The notes under the pieces were generated by a model that saw nothing but the letters and a program-made list of their open reading frames with translations, made no database searches and was not told the DNA's origin. A stretch of DNA of 64,000 nucleotides from Listeria cornellensis FSL F6-0969. Lineage in GTDB: Bacteria; Bacillota; Bacilli; Lactobacillales; Listeriaceae. Position numbers and translations under genes: made by a program. This document shows, piece by piece, positions 56,991-64,000 of the stretch (position 1 is its first letter; every line of letters begins with the position of its first letter). Location of the stretch: NCBI RefSeq assembly GCF_000525855.1, contig NZ_AODE01000019.1, forward strand, positions 284,736-348,735. Reading direction: 5' to 3'.

Positions 56991-58266
56991 GATATTTTCT
57001 CACTTTCTTCTCTCGTTTTTGGAGAACTGCCGCCGGAATGCTTAAAACATAATTGCTCACGGTATACTCGTCATGCGGTTCATATGCCCTTTGCCCATCA
57101 ACCCAACCGTAATTCTTGCATACTTCCATGTAAATTTGTTCAATGTTAGCACCAAACCGTTCCGAAGAAAAACTCCCAATATGATGTAGGGCATTCGTTG
57201 CTAACTGTTTAGCCAACTCAGGTTGTTGCAACATATCACAAATCACCCCAGGCAATTCCCAATCTGCTCTAAAACTACGACCCGTTTTTCGATTCAAAAT
57301 CAAATCCTCATTGCTACGATCCGTTTTTGCAATCACTGGAATTCCTGATGCCATCGCCTCAATGTAGGTCATACCTTGTGTTTCTGACGTAGACGCGCTT
57401 ACAAACATATCGCCCAATTGATAAAAACGACCGATTGTTTCCCAGTCTTGTTCACCCGCAAAGATAACCGATTTCGAGATGTCCTCTGTAAACGCGAGTT
57501 CTTCAAGCGCCGCACGCGCAGGACCGTCACCAACAATAAGCAATTTCGCATTTGGAACCTTTGCCAAAACGCTCGGAAAAGCTCTCACGATAATGTCGAT
57601 ACCTTTTTCCTGCGCCACACGTCCCACCGAAACAACGACCTTATCATCCGGTAAAATACCTAAATCCGCCTTCGTTCGCGCTAAATCGGCTTTATCAAAC
57701 CGGTCTGGTTGAAACGATTTAAATTCCGTACCAGTCGGGATAATTCGAATATGATTGGCAATACCATAGCTTCTAAGCGCTGTTTGTACCTTCTCCGTTG
57801 GCACGATAACCGTGTCCATCGAATCACAGAACGCACGACTTAGCTTCTGCACCACGCCTTGTCCAATCAATTTTCCTTTACCAATATAGTGTAAATAATC
57901 TTCATACATCGTGTGATACGTATGCAAAACAGGAAGATCGAATTTTTTCGCCATCTTTTTCCCGATTAGCCCCATCGAAAATTCCGTATGGGTATGAATA
58001 ACATCAATTTCTAGACGTTTAATTAAACGGGTCACCTTTTGGGTTCCAGCCATTGCGATTCGTCGCTCAGGAAAAAACACAAACGGAATGCTTGAAAAAC
58101 GGAATACTTTTCCTCGTTCCGCCTCCAAGTCAGCCTGTGGGTCTGAAGTTGTAAATATATACACATTGTGTCCTCGTTTGGTTAACTCTTTTTCCATCGT
58201 CTTAATTGATGTCGCTACACCGCTAATCTGCGGAAAAAAAGTATCTGTAAAAATACCTATGTTCAC
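56983..58266 (-). CDS. lafA: Diacylglycerol glucosyltransferase, LafA-like (GT4)
   Basis: This 427-residue GT-B enzyme starts at a GTG (58266) with GGAGGG upstream. N-terminal motifs are MNIGIFTDTFFPQISGVATSIKTME and DVIHTHTEFSMGLIGKKMAKKFDLPVLHTYHTMYEDYLHYIGKG, typical of diacylglycerol alpha-glucosyltransferases. The C-terminal nucleotide-sugar site is VVSVGRVAQEKGIDIIVRAF...LLIVGDGPARAALEE with STSETQGMTYIEAMASGIPVIA. It transfers glucose to diacylglycerol in the inner leaflet. With LafB it makes the lipoteichoic acid anchor lipid. First gene of the lafABC unit. Confidence 0.92.
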   Translation of the reverse strand: MNIGIFTDTFFPQISGVATSIKTMEKELTKRGHNVYIFTTSDPQADLEAERGKVFRFSSIPFVFFPERRIAMAGTQKVTRLIKRLEIDVIHTHTEFSMGLIGKKMAKKFDLPVLHTYHTMYEDYLHYIGKGKLIGQGVVQKLSRAFCDSMDTVIVPTEKVQTALRSYGIANHIRIIPTGTEFKSFQPDRFDKADLARTKADLGILPDDKVVVSVGRVAQEKGIDIIVRAFPSVLAKVPNAKLLIVGDGPARAALEELAFTEDISKSVIFAGEQDWETIGRFYQLGDMFVSASTSETQGMTYIEAMASGIPVIAKTDRSNEDLILNRKTGRSFRADWELPGVICDMLQQPELAKQLATNALHHIGSFSSERFGANIEQIYMEVCKNYGWVDGQRAYEPHDEYTVSNYVLSIPAAVLQKREKKVRKYHE

Positions 58267-58593
58267 TGTTTTCGCCTTCCCTCCACACCATGATACAATA
58301 CCATCGTGCCATTACCCAAGCTTATTTTCCAGCGTATTTTCGTCGTTAGAAGCTCCATTACAGGCTCTTATACCCAAGCATACCCGCTCTGGTACTCGCT
58401 TTTGCCTATAAACTAAACATTTACGACACGCTAGTTTTTCTTGTCCATCCTTATTATAACAAAAATTCAGCCAAAAAATCATTTTATTTTTCTACGTTTT
58501 CGACACAATTGGCTCTTATAATTCTATTATGCTACATTGTTACCGAAATTGCCTAGGCCTATGGTTTGATTTTTTCTCATACCTACGCCTTTA

Positions 58594-58972
58594 TTATGAA
58601 AAGATTACTTTTTCGATAATCTCGATTTTGGGATCTAAGGACATCGCAACTGGACATGATTTTTTCACAAGATGTAGCGCTTTTTCGGCTTTTGATTGGT
58701 TTTCTGGTGCTACTTTTAAAGTGAACGTTACTTCGATTTTCTTTAAAACGCGAACGACTGCTTCTTGATCTTGCTCAAAATCAGCATGGATATTTTCAAT
58801 CGTGTAGTCTATCCGTTTTTTTTTCTAAGATGGCATCGTACACATAACCACTACATGCTGCTACGGCCGCAACGGTTGCTTGTGTTGGCGAAAAGCCCGT
58901 GTCGCGATTTAACTCCCAATTTCCGTTCTCATGAATCACATCAAAACCGTTCGTACCTCTTACTATATCCAT
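58594..58972 (-). CDS. OsmC/Ohr family protein (frameshifted copy)
   Basis: Repaired length is about 125 residues. The ATG at 58972 lies after AGGAGG. The first half reads MDIVRGTNGFDVIHENGNWEL, then GFSPTQATVAAVAACSGYVYDAILEKK, containing the conserved first cysteine (AACSGY). A 9-base T run at 58816-58824 has one base too many. With eight it reads EKKRIDYTIENIHADFEQDQEAVVRVLKKIEVTFTLKVA, and then the second Cys in LVKKSCPVAMSL, as expected for the OsmC fold. The family reduces organic peroxides or related thiol-reactive compounds. It lies 13 bases after the SDR gene on the same strand. Confidence 0.88.
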
Positions 58973-58985
58973 ATCCTAATTCCTC

Positions 58986-59585
58986 CTAATACACTTCATA
59001 ATTCTGACCTGTTTGGCCTCCAAGAACACTTTTCACAAATGCTTGAGCTACTCTCTCAACAGGAACTGGGTTGAAACCTACGAAAAAATCCGCGTATTTA
59101 TCCCAAGATTCTTGCAACACATTCGGGCTTACACTGTTAATGCGAATCGCGCGTGGCATTTCGATTGCCGCTGATTTAACAAACGCGCGAATGCCACCAT
59201 TAACCATGGCAGCAGAGGCACCTTGCTTGATTGGATCGTCCATCATGATTCCCGTAACAAGCGTAAAACTACCACCATCATTCAGATGTTCCAGTCCCAA
59301 CAAGACTAGATTCATTTGTCCTTTTAGTTTCCCTTCAATGGATTGCTCGTTGTCTTCCGGCGTCATCGTTGTGAGTGGCCCAAAATAAGCAGCACCAGCC
59401 GCAACAACTAAGGCATCGATTTTTCCAACTTGCTCATACATCCCCTGAATGCTCGCAATGGACGTCATATCTACCGCCACATCTGCCCCTTTGCGACTCG
59501 CCGTAATCACCGTATGTTCCTGCTCCAATTTCGTAACAATCGCTTTTCCAATCGTTCCAGTTGCACCAACCACTACTATTTTCAT
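58986..59585 (-). CDS. Short-chain dehydrogenase/reductase family protein
   Basis: This 199-residue Rossmann-fold protein has the nucleotide motif MKIVVVGATGTIGKAIVTKL, DVAVDMTSIASIQGMYEQVGKIDALVVAAGAAYFGPL, and a C-terminal SPNVLQESWDKYADFF. The usual YxxxK pair is not evident: the region after SFTLVTGIM has AMVNGGIRAFVKSAAIEMPR, so Tyr is replaced and it may be an atypical SDR or a non-catalytic binding protein. It precedes the osmC gene by 13 bases. Confidence 0.88.
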   Translation of the reverse strand: MKIVVVGATGTIGKAIVTKLEQEHTVITASRKGADVAVDMTSIASIQGMYEQVGKIDALVVAAGAAYFGPLTTMTPEDNEQSIEGKLKGQMNLVLLGLEHLNDGGSFTLVTGIMMDDPIKQGASAAMVNGGIRAFVKSAAIEMPRAIRINSVSPNVLQESWDKYADFFVGFNPVPVERVAQAFVKSVLGGQTGQNYEVY

Positions 59586-59604
59586 GCTAAATTCCTCCTA
59601 AAAA

Positions 59605-60021
59605 CTAATTCGTGTCCCGCCGTAGCGTCTTCGTATTAGCGACAAAAAGAGATACTAAAAGTACAAGAATCGCGCCTGCTAAAAGTAAGGTGGATAGCGC
59701 ACTCTCATGATCGATAATAATATAACGCACAATCGCCGTGATCCCAATGTAAATAAAATAACGTAACGGGAAATGGTATTCCATCTCAAAATATTTAATA
59801 ATCAAGGCTAAAAACTCAAAATAAAGAAAGAATACCAAAATCTCTTCGGTAATCTGATAAAAACTCTCAGACGTATCATAAAAAATACTGTGAAAAATCT
59901 CCCAAATCTCTTTAAACATTGCAATGACAAGTATTACCGCCACTAGAATTAATGCTAGATTTAACGCAGCCCGTAATAACCGTGGTGTTTTATCCGACCA
60001 TTTCTTAATAGATTCGATCAT
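59605..60021 (-). CDS. psiE: PsiE family membrane protein
   Basis: This 138-residue protein has four hydrophobic spans and the PsiE signature (ITEEILVFFLYFEFLALIIKYFEMEYHFPLRYFIYIGITAIVRYIIIDHESA). The family is named for phosphate-starvation-inducible E of E. coli; its molecular role is unknown. No Pho box was recognised upstream. It lies in the same direction as the SDR gene, 19 bases upstream. Confidence 0.9.
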   Translation of the reverse strand: MIESIKKWSDKTPRLLRAALNLALILVAVILVIAMFKEIWEIFHSIFYDTSESFYQITEEILVFFLYFEFLALIIKYFEMEYHFPLRYFIYIGITAIVRYIIIDHESALSTLLLAGAILVLLVSLFVANTKTLRRDTN

Positions 60022-60070
60022 CTACTTGCCAACTCCTCTCCCGTATCTATCTATTGTAGCAGATTTTGCA

Positions 60071-60814
60071 CTAGAATTCATTTGCTGTACTGTCATTCAT
60101 TTCGACTTTTTGTATAAAGGTTTCGAATAAGGCGCACATTTCGTCATCTTGTTTCACCATAATTTCAGGGTGCCACTGAACGCCCACCACAAATAAATCT
60201 CCTTCGCGTTCTAAACCTTCTATTACACCATCCGATGCCCAAGCCGTCGCGTGAAATGTAGCCGCCACCTTTTTAATAACTTGATGATGTAACGAGTTCA
60301 CCATCGTCTTCTCACCAAAAATCGCGCGTAACTCTGAATTTTCTTTTGTCGTGACAGAATGAATCGGAAAAGCTGGATCAGTGTGCTGTAAATGCTGACG
60401 CTCAATGCCTGGCGCGTAACTGATGTCTTGATAAAGCGAACCACCAAAAGCCACATTCATCAGCTGCACACCGCGACAAATTGCCAAAACGGGTTTATTT
60501 TGAGCCAATGTTTCTTTCAATAATTCCATTTCATATAAATCGCGGTCTGGTAGCGTACCGCTAAGTCGTGCCAATGGTTCTTCCCCGTATAAAAATGGCG
60601 AAATATCATCGCCACCGGTAAGTATCAAGCCATCAATGTGCGCGACGATTTCCTTCGCATAACCAGTTTCTGTCACCGGTAAAATAATCGGGGCTCCTCC
60701 CGCTTTTGCTACCGCCTTGACGTAAGTATCATTCACTGTCGCGCGGTCCTCAAATATATTTTGCGGAAACTCCATACTACGACGTGTTCCCGAAATTCCG
60801 ATAATAACTGTCAT
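60071..60814 (-). CDS. Class I glutamine amidotransferase, gamma-glutamyl-gamma-aminobutyrate hydrolase (PuuD) type
   Basis: This protein of about 247 residues is started at the ATG at 60814 (MTVIIGISGTRRS). GAGAGG lies upstream of a TTG and this ATG, and either may be used. It has the nucleophile elbow PVLAICRGVQLMNVAFGGSLYQD with catalytic Cys, and the His-Glu pair in FVVGVQWHPEIM. LILTGGDDISPFLYGEEP is another family block. It hydrolyses gamma-glutamyl bonds, for example in gamma-glutamyl-GABA from putrescine breakdown. No other polyamine gene is nearby, so the real substrate may differ. Confidence 0.92.
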   Translation of the reverse strand: MTVIIGISGTRRSMEFPQNIFEDRATVNDTYVKAVAKAGGAPIILPVTETGYAKEIVAHIDGLILTGGDDISPFLYGEEPLARLSGTLPDRDLYEMELLKETLAQNKPVLAICRGVQLMNVAFGGSLYQDISYAPGIERQHLQHTDPAFPIHSVTTKENSELRAIFGEKTMVNSLHHQVIKKVAATFHATAWASDGVIEGLEREGDLFVVGVQWHPEIMVKQDDEMCALFETFIQKVEMNDSTANEF

Positions 60815-60972
60815 TTTCAATCGCATCCTCTCAAAACTTACTTCCTACTACAATAGTACATAACCGTTTTTCAAAATTCGAATCATCTGCCTTGCGAAAT
60901 AAATCTTCGTTCTCTATAATGAACTATACCAATTAATATTATCTGGCTTTTATAAAGGGAGGAATTATATTT

Positions 60973-62934
60973 ATGCAAGCAGACCAATTCAAGTATTTAC
61001 GTTTGTTGTCTCGTAACTATCCTACCATCGCAAGCACCGCCACAGAAATCATTAATTTAGAAGCCATTCTCAATTTACCGAAAGGCACAGAGCATTTTTT
61101 AAGCGATTTACACGGAGAATATGAAGCTTTTGAGCAAGTCATCCGCAATGGTTCCGGTGTTGTCAAACGAAAAATTCACGATGTGTTTGGCAATCGGTTG
61201 ACAGACGCCGAGATTAATAGTTTGGCGACTTTAATCTATTATCCAGAACAGAAGCTAGACCTAATCTTAGAAACAACAGAGAATCTTGCTTTATGGTACC
61301 GCAGCACTCTTTTTCAATTAATTGAGCTCTGCGTCCACGTCTCTTCTAAGTATACCCGCTCCAAGGTGCGCAAAGCAATGCCCGCCGATTTTGAATATAT
61401 TTTACAAGAATTACTGCACGAAAATCACCTTGTAATGGATAAATCGCTCTATTACCAAGAAATTATCACGAGTATTATTTCGCTTGACCGTGCCGCTGAG
61501 TTCATCGGCGCGCTTGCCCGGCTAATTCAGCGCCTCGTTGTGGACCATTTACATATTGTGGGCGACGTGTATGACCGCGGACCTTATCCTGATAAAATTA
61601 TGGATTCGTTGATGAGCTACCACTCCATCGATTTTCAGTGGGGCAATCACGATATGCTCTGGATGGGTGCTGCGAGTGGATCGCGTGTTTGTTTGGCGAA
61701 CGTGCTACGGATTTCGAGTCGGTATTTGAATCTAGATATTATCGAGGACAGCTACGGCATCTCGATTCGTCCCCTTGCTCTTTTTGCCGAGGAGAATTAT
61801 GGCGAAGACCCTTGCACCGCCTTTTTGCCTCAGAAAACCGCGATTACCGAGCAAAGTACGACCGAGATTAATCAGATTGCGCGGATGCATAAAGCGATTG
61901 CGGTGATTCAGTTCAAGCTTGAAGGCGAAATCATTGCGCGTCATCCAGAATTTGAGATGCAGCACCGATTATTGCTCAATATGATCGATTACAAAGCTGG
62001 CACTGTGACGCTTAAAGGGAAAACGTATCCGCTCAAAGATCACCATTTCCCAACGATTGACCCCGCTAACCCTTATGTCCTCACGCCTGAAGAGCACGAA
62101 CTGATCGACAAACTCGTCTCCTCCTTCAAAAATTGTGAAAAACTCCAGCGCCACGTCTCATTCTTGTACGCCAAAGGAAGTATGGTTCTGACATACAATA
62201 GCAATCTGCTGTACCACGGTTGTATTCCACTGAACGAAGATGGTAGTTTTATGGAGATGACACTAAAAGGACAGAAATACGCTGGGCGGGCTTTGCTGGA
62301 ACAATTCGAGCAAATTGCGCGTGAAGGCTATTTCCGAACAAGCGGAACCCCTGAAAAGAAATATGCGCTCGATATCGTCTGGTATTTATGGACCGGCGCC
62401 GCTTCTTCTCTATTTGGAAAAAGTGAAATGACGACGTTTGAGCGCTATTTTGTGGAAGATAAAGAAACGCATGTTGAAAAGAAGAACGCGTATTATAAAC
62501 TGCGAAATGAAGAGAAGATTTGTCATCAGATTCTGGCGGAATTCGAATTGGATTCGAGCGGTCATATTATTAATGGTCACACGCCAGTCAAAGAAGGCAA
62601 GGGTGAGAGCCCGATTAAGGCGGGTGGCAAGATGTTAGTCATCGATGGCGGCTTCTCCCCAGCTTATCAAAAAACAACAGGTCTAGCAGGCTATACGCTT
62701 CTATACAATTCGTTTGGTCTGCAACTAGTATCCCATCAACCGTTTACTTCGACAGAAGACGCGATTCAGCAGGAAACCGATATTCTCTCGACACGCCAGG
62801 TGATTGAGACAGAAACCGAACGGAAACTCGTTCGCGATACGGATATTGGAAAAGATTTATTACGACAAATTGATGAATTAAAATGCTTACTCAGCGCGTA
62901 TCGGCAAGGTATGATTAAAGAGCATTTGAAATAG
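60973..62934 (+). CDS. fbp: Fructose-1,6-bisphosphatase class III
   Basis: This 653-residue enzyme of the class III Fbp family, found in Firmicutes, catalyses fructose-1,6-bisphosphate to fructose-6-phosphate in gluconeogenesis. Metallophosphatase-type motifs are visible: [17 protein letters not shown] near the N-terminus, [21 protein letters not shown] (about residues 196-216) and [24 protein letters not shown] later block [28 protein letters not shown] binds metal and nucleotide effectors in the family. AGGGAGG lies nine bases before the ATG. It resembles lmo0830 of L. monocytogenes. The gene is alone, with its promoter in the preceding 150 bases. Confidence 0.97.
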   Translation: MQADQFKYLRLLSRNYPTIASTATEIINLEAILNLPKGTEHFLSDLHGEYEAFEQVIRNGSGVVKRKIHDVFGNRLTDAEINSLATLIYYPEQKLDLILETTENLALWYRSTLFQLIELCVHVSSKYTRSKVRKAMPADFEYILQELLHENHLVMDKSLYYQEIITSIISLDRAAEFIGALARLIQRLVVDHLHIVGDVYDRGPYPDKIMDSLMSYHSIDFQWGNHDMLWMGAASGSRVCLANVLRISSRYLNLDIIEDSYGISIRPLALFAEENYGEDPCTAFLPQKTAITEQSTTEINQIARMHKAIAVIQFKLEGEIIARHPEFEMQHRLLLNMIDYKAGTVTLKGKTYPLKDHHFPTIDPANPYVLTPEEHELIDKLVSSFKNCEKLQRHVSFLYAKGSMVLTYNSNLLYHGCIPLNEDGSFMEMTLKGQKYAGRALLEQFEQIAREGYFRTSGTPEKKYALDIVWYLWTGAASSLFGKSEMTTFERYFVEDKETHVEKKNAYYKLRNEEKICHQILAEFELDSSGHIINGHTPVKEGKGESPIKAGGKMLVIDGGFSPAYQKTTGLAGYTLLYNSFGLQLVSHQPFTSTEDAIQQETDILSTRQVIETETERKLVRDTDIGKDLLRQIDELKCLLSAYRQGMIKEHLK

Positions 62935-62948
62935 ACTATTTTTATACC

Positions 62949-62975
62949 GGGATAAGCTGTTTATTCAGCTTTTCC
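62949..62975 (+). terminator. Weak hairpin after fbp
   Basis: GGATAAGCTG and CAGCTTTTCC pair imperfectly across six bases, 15 bases after the fbp stop codon. No long T run follows, so termination is uncertain. Confidence 0.4.
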
Positions 62976-63118
62976 TAAAAATTCATTATAGAACCCCTGG
63001 CTGGAACCTATGGAAAAATGGACAGTGATAAGTAATCCCAACATTCGTGCATTCGTGTATCATAATACTACTTTGCTGCTGGTCGTTTTTCTTGGGTAGT
63101 TGCAATGGCCAAAAGCGG

Positions 63119-63163
63119 CCAAAAAAGAAGCACGCCATCCATTTTGGACAGCGTACTTCTTTT
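63119..63163 (-). terminator. Terminator of the right-edge Ig-repeat gene
   Basis: On the minus strand GAAGTACGC and GCGTGCTTC pair (with one mismatch or wobble), followed by six T, just after the gene stop codon. The plus strand also ends in T residues, so it may work in both directions. Confidence 0.7.
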
Positions 63164-63187
63164 CATGCGTGACTGGCTATTACTTGC

Positions 63188-64000
63188 TTATTCGCCAGCT
63201 TGTACTGTTTTACGGTTTACTTCTTGAAAGCTTGCGTTGACGGCTACCACTTCTACTTTATCAGTGGCTTTCGTGATGCTTGCAAGACCAGTGATTGTGA
63301 AGTTGCCGTTGCTCAGTGATGCATTTTTAACCGGAGCTCCATTGACCCATAGGCGAACAGCGGTAACGTCTTTTCCGTATGTTCCTGTGATGGTCGCATC
63401 GCCAAAGGTATACGCATTAGCGTCTAGTTTGTAATCATAGATGGAGCCGTTCGGAATCACTGTGACTGTTTTCGTGTTGACTTCTTTGTATTGGGCGTCT
63501 ACAGCGATGATTTTCACGACATCGGTGGTGCTCTTGATGTACGTGTTAGCGCCTGTGATGGTGTATGTGCCCGCTGATGTTGTCGCTTGTTTCACGATAA
63601 CGCCATTCACGGATAGGCGAACTTTGGCTACGTTGGTACCCATCGTGCCGTTAATCGTTGTATCTTGATCCAATGTGAAATTGGCTGGTGCTGTTAAGGC
63701 ATTGTCTAGTGTGTCGAATCCAGTAAGGGTTACCGGTTTGCGATTCAACTCGTTGTATTGTGCGTCTACGCCCACCACTTCGACTTTATCGGTTTTGTTT
63801 TTGATGAAGCTCGCAACGTTTGTGAAGGTGAAGTCGCCATTGCTGGTTGTTGCTTGTGCTACCGCGACATCGTTGACCCAAAGACGGACTTTCGCAATGT
63901 CTTTGCCGTATTTACCGGTCAGGGTCGCACTATCTTTCGCGTACGGGTCTGGTGTTAGACTCGTGTCTAAGATGGATGATCCTTTGGTTACGACTGTTTT
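63188..64000 (-). CDS. C-terminal part of a second Ig-like-repeat secreted protein (runs off the right edge)
   Basis: The frame is open from the window edge to the stop at 63188, giving 270 residues of a longer protein. It is built of successive repeats of about 80 residues. Each has a central VRLWVNxxxV motif and ends TDKVEVVAVxAxYxEVNRKTV (for example VTAVRLWVNGAPVKNASLSNGNFTITGLASI). These are the same repeat type as the last four units of the protein at 37545-40758. It has no LPXTG signal, transmembrane tail or GW module at the end, which is QAGE. The N-terminal part lies outside the window, so the overall function cannot be judged. Confidence 0.85.
   Translation of the reverse strand, partial: KTVVTKGSSILDTSLTPDPYAKDSATLTGKYGKDIAKVRLWVNDVAVAQATTSNGDFTFTNVASFIKNKTDKVEVVGVDAQYNELNRKPVTLTGFDTLDNALTAPANFTLDQDTTINGTMGTNVAKVRLSVNGVIVKQATTSAGTYTITGANTYIKSTTDVVKIIAVDAQYKEVNTKTVTVIPNGSIYDYKLDANAYTFGDATITGTYGKDVTAVRLWVNGAPVKNASLSNGNFTITGLASITKATDKVEVVAVNASFQEVNRKTVQAGE

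Overview
The window is low-to-mid GC Firmicute DNA whose gene content and order match Listeria. It has the complete sigma-B stressosome operon next to mazEF, alr and acpS, and then cshA, murF, ddl, a calcium-pump P-type ATPase, lafABC-like glycolipid genes and a class III fructose-1,6-bisphosphatase. Base composition looks higher than L. monocytogenes, so a member of the wider genus (a grayi-, rocourtiae- or newyorkensis-like species) is my best guess. This is inferred from the sequence, not from a database search.

Layout. 1-1.5 kb is the end of an integrated element, with its integrase beside the 3' end of tRNA-Leu. 1.5-2 kb holds tRNA-Leu, a structured repeat and tRNA-Glu. 2.1-8.8 kb looks like a peptidoglycan-sugar salvage locus: a wall-anchored GHL10 glycosidase faces an operon of PTS EIIC, a small membrane protein, AnmK and MupG, whose promoter carries a probable CcpA site. 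8.8-13 kb has tRNA-Ser, tRNA-Asn, sprT, tex and a D,D-carboxypeptidase. 13.1-13.6 kb holds a degraded ORF-less group II intron beside a second structured repeat. 13.5-24.5 kb, all on the minus strand, is ydbS-ydbT-hemY-acpS-alr-mazE-mazF followed by rsbR-S-T-U-V-W-sigB-rsbX. 24.6-31.4 kb holds secreted proteins of unknown role, a preQ1 riboswitch with queT, an Rrf2 regulator with a YhgE/Pip protein, a broken merR relic and cshA. 31.8-37.1 kb has murF, a third structured repeat, ddl, a paired SMR exporter with its TetR regulator, and a gene I do not recognise. 37.5-40.8 kb is a repetitive secreted protein. 41-47.3 kb has a glutamine-type ABC transporter, a MetE-like methyltransferase, ridA and small proteins. 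47.4-58.3 kb has the calcium ATPase, an MFS pump with its TetR, an ABC exporter and the three lipoteichoic-acid glycolipid-anchor genes. 58.6-62.9 kb has osmC, an SDR, psiE, a GATase and fbp. The right edge cuts a second Ig-repeat secreted protein.

A striking general property: about twenty otherwise well-conserved genes are broken by a single extra base in a mononucleotide run of five to nine A or T. Removing that base restores a normal protein each time. I treat these as probable sequencing or assembly errors and annotate the genes as whole, giving the position of each break.

The parts most worth a second look are the GHL10/PTS/AnmK/MupG locus, the family of three dispersed hairpin repeats with compensatory changes in their stems, and the group II intron relic lying against one of them.
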